Position numbers and translations under genes: made by a program. From assembly GCA_016192075.1 (NCBI GenBank), contig JACPUU010000012.1:186001-250000 (forward strand): DNA of 64,000 nt, read 5' to 3'. The notes under the pieces were generated by a model. That model saw only the letters and a program-made list of their open reading frames with translations. It made no database searches and had not been told where the DNA came from. Positions 61,772 through 64,000 of the stretch are shown here, piece after piece. Positions within the stretch are counted from its first letter, which is position 1; every line of letters begins with the position of its first letter. Source of the DNA: Bacteroidota bacterium. Its GTDB lineage: Bacteria; Bacteroidota; Bacteroidia; Flavobacteriales_D; Crocinitomicaceae.

Positions 61772-61779
61772 CAAAGGTA
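61772..61779 (-). promoter_or_regulatory. -7 box for rlmF
   Basis: Minus-strand TACCTTTG, a full TAnnTTTG match, 34 bases upstream of the ATG at 61737. No -33 TTG at the right spacing was found. Confidence 0.4.
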
Positions 61780-61816
61780 GAAATTTATTTGGCAGCCGTT
61801 AAAAAAAGTCAGGTTT

Positions 61817-62194
61817 TCAGGCAGACAATCTCCCATTCAGGAAACCGGAAATGGTTGAAAACAGTTCATCTGAGTCAAACGGTTTGCTGATATAGCCTTG
61901 TGCACCCATTCCCATGCCATTTTCAACTTCTTTCTTTTCGACACTTGCCGTGAGAAAAATAAACGGAATATGACTCAGTTCCGGATCGTCTTTCATGCCC
62001 CGGAGTACCGAATAGCCATCGGCTACAGGCATAAAAATATCGCAAAGAACAATATCCGGACGATGCTGCCTGGCCAGTTCAAGTCCTCTTTTACCGTTAG
62101 CAGCCGGAATTACGTTGTATCCGCTTAATTCAATCAGTTCAGCAGTGTTTTCGCGGATGTCGTTGTTGTCTTCAATAAGTAGTATTGTTTTCAT
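61817..62194 (-). CDS. single-domain CheY-like response regulator
   Basis: The 125-residue receiver domain has the acidic residues in LLIEDNNDIREN, phospho-acceptor Asp near 52 (DIVLCDIFMPVADGY), Ser/Thr in PFIFLTAS and Lys in GYISKPFDSDE. No output domain follows. The ORF track entry is 65 codons too long; ATG 62194 gives the receiver start MKTILLIEDN. A TACATTTA (one mismatch) lies at 62219-62226. The cognate kinase is not in the window. It may act as a phosphate shuttle. Confidence 0.9.
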   Translation of the reverse strand: MKTILLIEDNNDIRENTAELIELSGYNVIPAANGKRGLELARQHRPDIVLCDIFMPVADGYSVLRGMKDDPELSHIPFIFLTASVEKKEVENGMGMGAQGYISKPFDSDELFSTISGFLNGRLSA

Positions 62195-62646
62195 AAATAA
62201 TGTGTTGTGGGTTCTCCTAAATGTACGGAGCCGTTCTTTGAAAAGCTTCATTTTAAGAGGGAGCAGGACCAGGCTTTTTCCGATCGTTGGTGAGCGGTGT
62301 CGTGTTAAGGCATTAAACAATTTTTTACCGTTCTTACTAATTTTAGTCGTCAAATTCCTTGTTGGGTAAGGTATTTCGTGCAAAAACACAATGCCTGATT
62401 TTTGATGAAGTTATTGTATTCAAACACCTGAAAGAGAACTATTTTGAAACGTTCGGTAACAGTCGTTTTGAACGTCCTTTTTCCAAACGTGCGCTGATTT
62501 CAGCGTCTGACGCAGCATAACGGTTACAAAAACAATTCAGCTATAGGCAAAAAATCTACCGGATGATACAAGTCATTCCCGAAATTGAGGACACTCATTT
62601 GACTTTTTTGCTGTTCGTTTTTTCTTTACAGCAAATTTCCGATTAT
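62195..62646. other. 452-base gap without a gene between the CheY-like gene and the desaturase gene
   Basis: This divergent gap holds the 5' region of both genes. Apart from the one-mismatch -7 box near 62219 and a short ACGTTC/GAACGT inverted repeat near 62450-62480, I see no RNA fold, promoter or open frame I can support. The ORF track frames across it are extensions of the two flanking genes. Confidence 0.6.
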
Positions 62647-63744
62647 ATGGAAACCGTAAAGTTCATTAGCGACGATCCGGCGCAAAAACAATTTGCGCTG
62701 GCCCTGAGAAAGAATGTAAATGCCTATTTCAGGGAAAACAATCTTTCTACCAAAGGAGATGCGCGTATGTGGATCAAAGCAGTTCTTATGATAGCTGCTT
62801 ATATTACACCGCTGGTAATACTTTTAACGATTCCAATGAGTGGTGTGTATGCAATACTGCTGGTTGTATTAATGGGAATTGGTGAGGCGGGTATTGGCAT
62901 GGGAGTTATGCACGATGCCTCACACGGGGCCTTTTCAACGAAAGACCGGGTCAATAAGCTTTTTTCATACACCCTGTTTTTGCTCGGAAGCAATACCTTC
63001 AACTGGAAAATTCAGCACAATATACTTCATCATTCATTTACCAATATTCATGGATTTGATCAGGATATTGAGACAAAAGCCGTAATACGTTTGAGTGATC
63101 ATTCACCGTATAAAAAGGGGTACAGGTTCCAATATCTGTATGCCTATTTTTTTTATGGATTGATGACGCTGTCCAAACTGATAACCGATATCGGGCAGCT
63201 CCGTGAATTTAACCAGAAAGGTATCACCGCCGAACAAGGAAAGAAACCCGGTATGGAAGTACTAAAATTGGTACTAACAAAAATTATATACCTGGCTGTT
63301 GCTTTTGCACTGCCGGTTTTATTTACTGATTTTACCTGGTGGCAGATTCTGATTGGTTTTGGAATTATGCATGTTACAGCCGGTATAATTATGAGTACGA
63401 TTTTTCAGATGGCTCATGTGGTTGAAGGAACTGAGCAGCCGCTGCCGGATGAGAATGGTGTCATAAAAAATGAATCAGTTGTGCATCAGTTGCGTACAAC
63501 GTCTGATTTTGCCCGAAATAACAGGCTTTTGAGCTGGTATGCAGGTGGATTGAATTTTCAGATTGAGCACCATCTGTATCCAAACATGTGTCACATTCAT
63601 TACCATAAAATTGCACCCATTGTTGAAAAAACAGCGAAGGAATTTGGGATTGTTTATAATCTGAAACCAAGTCTCTACGCTGCTTTTCGGTCTCACGCAA
63701 AACGGTTAAAGGAACTGGGTGCTAAATCAGAAACAACGACTTGA
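62647..63744 (+). CDS. membrane-bound fatty acid desaturase
   Basis: The 365-residue membrane di-iron acyl desaturase has three histidine boxes: HDASHG near residue 95, HNILHHSF near 131, and NFQIEHHLYPNMCH near 304, the last of the QxxHH type seen in delta-5/6 or linoleoyl-CoA desaturases. There is no fused cytochrome b5 domain. TM pairs lie at ~50-95 and ~205-265 (VLKLVLTKIIYLAVAFALPV and IGFGIMHVTAGIIMSTIFQM). ATG 62647 is preferred over the upstream TTG at 62563. It may introduce double bonds in membrane lipids as a cold response; regiospecificity is not readable. Confidence 0.92.
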   Translation: METVKFISDDPAQKQFALALRKNVNAYFRENNLSTKGDARMWIKAVLMIAAYITPLVILLTIPMSGVYAILLVVLMGIGEAGIGMGVMHDASHGAFSTKDRVNKLFSYTLFLLGSNTFNWKIQHNILHHSFTNIHGFDQDIETKAVIRLSDHSPYKKGYRFQYLYAYFFYGLMTLSKLITDIGQLREFNQKGITAEQGKKPGMEVLKLVLTKIIYLAVAFALPVLFTDFTWWQILIGFGIMHVTAGIIMSTIFQMAHVVEGTEQPLPDENGVIKNESVVHQLRTTSDFARNNRLLSWYAGGLNFQIEHHLYPNMCHIHYHKIAPIVEKTAKEFGIVYNLKPSLYAAFRSHAKRLKELGAKSETTT

Positions 63745-63831
63745 GTTTTTTATCAAATAAATTTATTCTGCAGGGCAGCAAAATCTTATTCTGTTGAAAA
63801 TGGAGGTGAACAGAAGGTATAGAGGGAGCTT

Positions 63832-63999
63832 TTAGTTGGTCTTTCGTTTATGCCTTTTTCTGGTACCTGCTGGTGTCCCTTTTTTTGATGATTCGTTATT
63901 CTTCTCATATTGCAGCCGCGCCCTTTTCTCACGTTTTAAGCTGATGTATACACGTATAGCAATGTATACTCCAAATGCAATTCCTGTCAGGGCAATCCA
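63832..63999 (-). CDS. 3' end of a membrane protein gene (partial)
   Basis: An open minus-strand frame runs from the window edge for 55 codons to a TAA at 63832. It codes a hydrophobic helix (WIALTGIAFGVYIAIRVYI) followed by a strongly basic tail (LKREKRARLQYEKN, TRKRHKRKTN), the look of the last TM helix and cytoplasmic tail of a membrane protein. The family cannot be told from this piece. It is convergent with the desaturase gene across 87 bases. Confidence 0.6.
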   Translation of the reverse strand, partial: WIALTGIAFGVYIAIRVYISLKREKRARLQYEKNNESSKKGTPAGTRKRHKRKTN

Positions 64000-64000
64000 G

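Noticed and set aside
62440-62485. ACGTTC/GAACGT inverted repeat upstream of the desaturase gene as an operator
   Set aside because: Arms are only 6 bases with a 17-base spacer; likely chance.

Overview
The window is a 64 kb piece of a Bacteroidota chromosome, most likely from the Flavobacteriales or a near relative. Several proteins end in type IX secretion sorting tails: the nuclease at 91, the long protein at 8840, the YHYH protein at 47474 and the phospholipase D protein at 59364. The 1028-residue protein at 34094 ends in a gliding-associated (CHU_C, type B) tail. Many genes are preceded by the Bacteroidota -7 box TAnnTTTG. LytS/LytTR, Reg_prop-SpoIIE and TPR-CHAT proteins and DUF6702 also fit. 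No rRNA, tRNA, CRISPR array, phage or insertion sequence was seen; this looks like ordinary chromosome rather than an island.

Layout. 0-9 kb: secreted nuclease, lipoprotein, ComB-type phosphatase, ferredoxin, acyl-CoA reductase, phosphohexomutase, chorismate synthase (aroC) and a pentapeptide-repeat protein fused to a potassium-channel pore. 9-18 kb: secreted repeat protein, double VOC protein, then a four-gene + strand operon of envelope proteins (20-residue repeat protein, DUF1573/OmpA-like, DUF6702, M1 aminopeptidase). 18-24 kb: a beta-propeller/SpoIIE phosphatase carrying a 30-bp minisatellite, and a TPR-CHAT protein. 24-27 kb: RNA modification genes (RluA-type pseudouridine synthase, rRNA methyltransferase, SpoU methyltransferase). 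27.5-33.5 kb: a seven-gene minus-strand operon with split transketolase, VWA protein, ECF sigma factor, a putative anti-sigma factor, a Spy/CpxP-like protein and a class III aminotransferase. 33.7-40 kb: the large gliding-type surface protein, YchF, and a LytS/LytTR two-component pair. 40-47 kb: a six-fold 54-residue repeat protein, dehalogenase-like hydrolase, Crp regulator, acetyltransferases, gcvT and membrane proteins.

47.4-51.9 kb holds the most system-like locus. An ECF sigma factor, a small membrane protein (probable anti-sigma factor), a CpxP-like sensor, MbnP, the MauG-like di-heme MbnH and a secreted YHYH protein lie in one operon that ends in a clear terminator. From family knowledge this looks like an envelope copper-handling system with its own sigma factor. 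52-64 kb: DUF2071, an overlapping pair of SPL-type radical SAM and AlkD-like HEAT proteins, DUF1304, a di-heme lipoprotein, FAD monooxygenase, a second Crp regulator, a phospholipase D-like secreted protein, rlmF, a CheY-like regulator, a fatty acid desaturase and a partial membrane protein at the edge.

Non-coding structure includes several TAnnTTTG promoters, intrinsic terminators, two nested palindromes with related REP-like cores, and a purine-rich 30-bp repeat. Gene packing is tight: three convergent pairs are separated by 0 to 7 bases. All functional calls rest on motif recognition by eye; no database search was possible.
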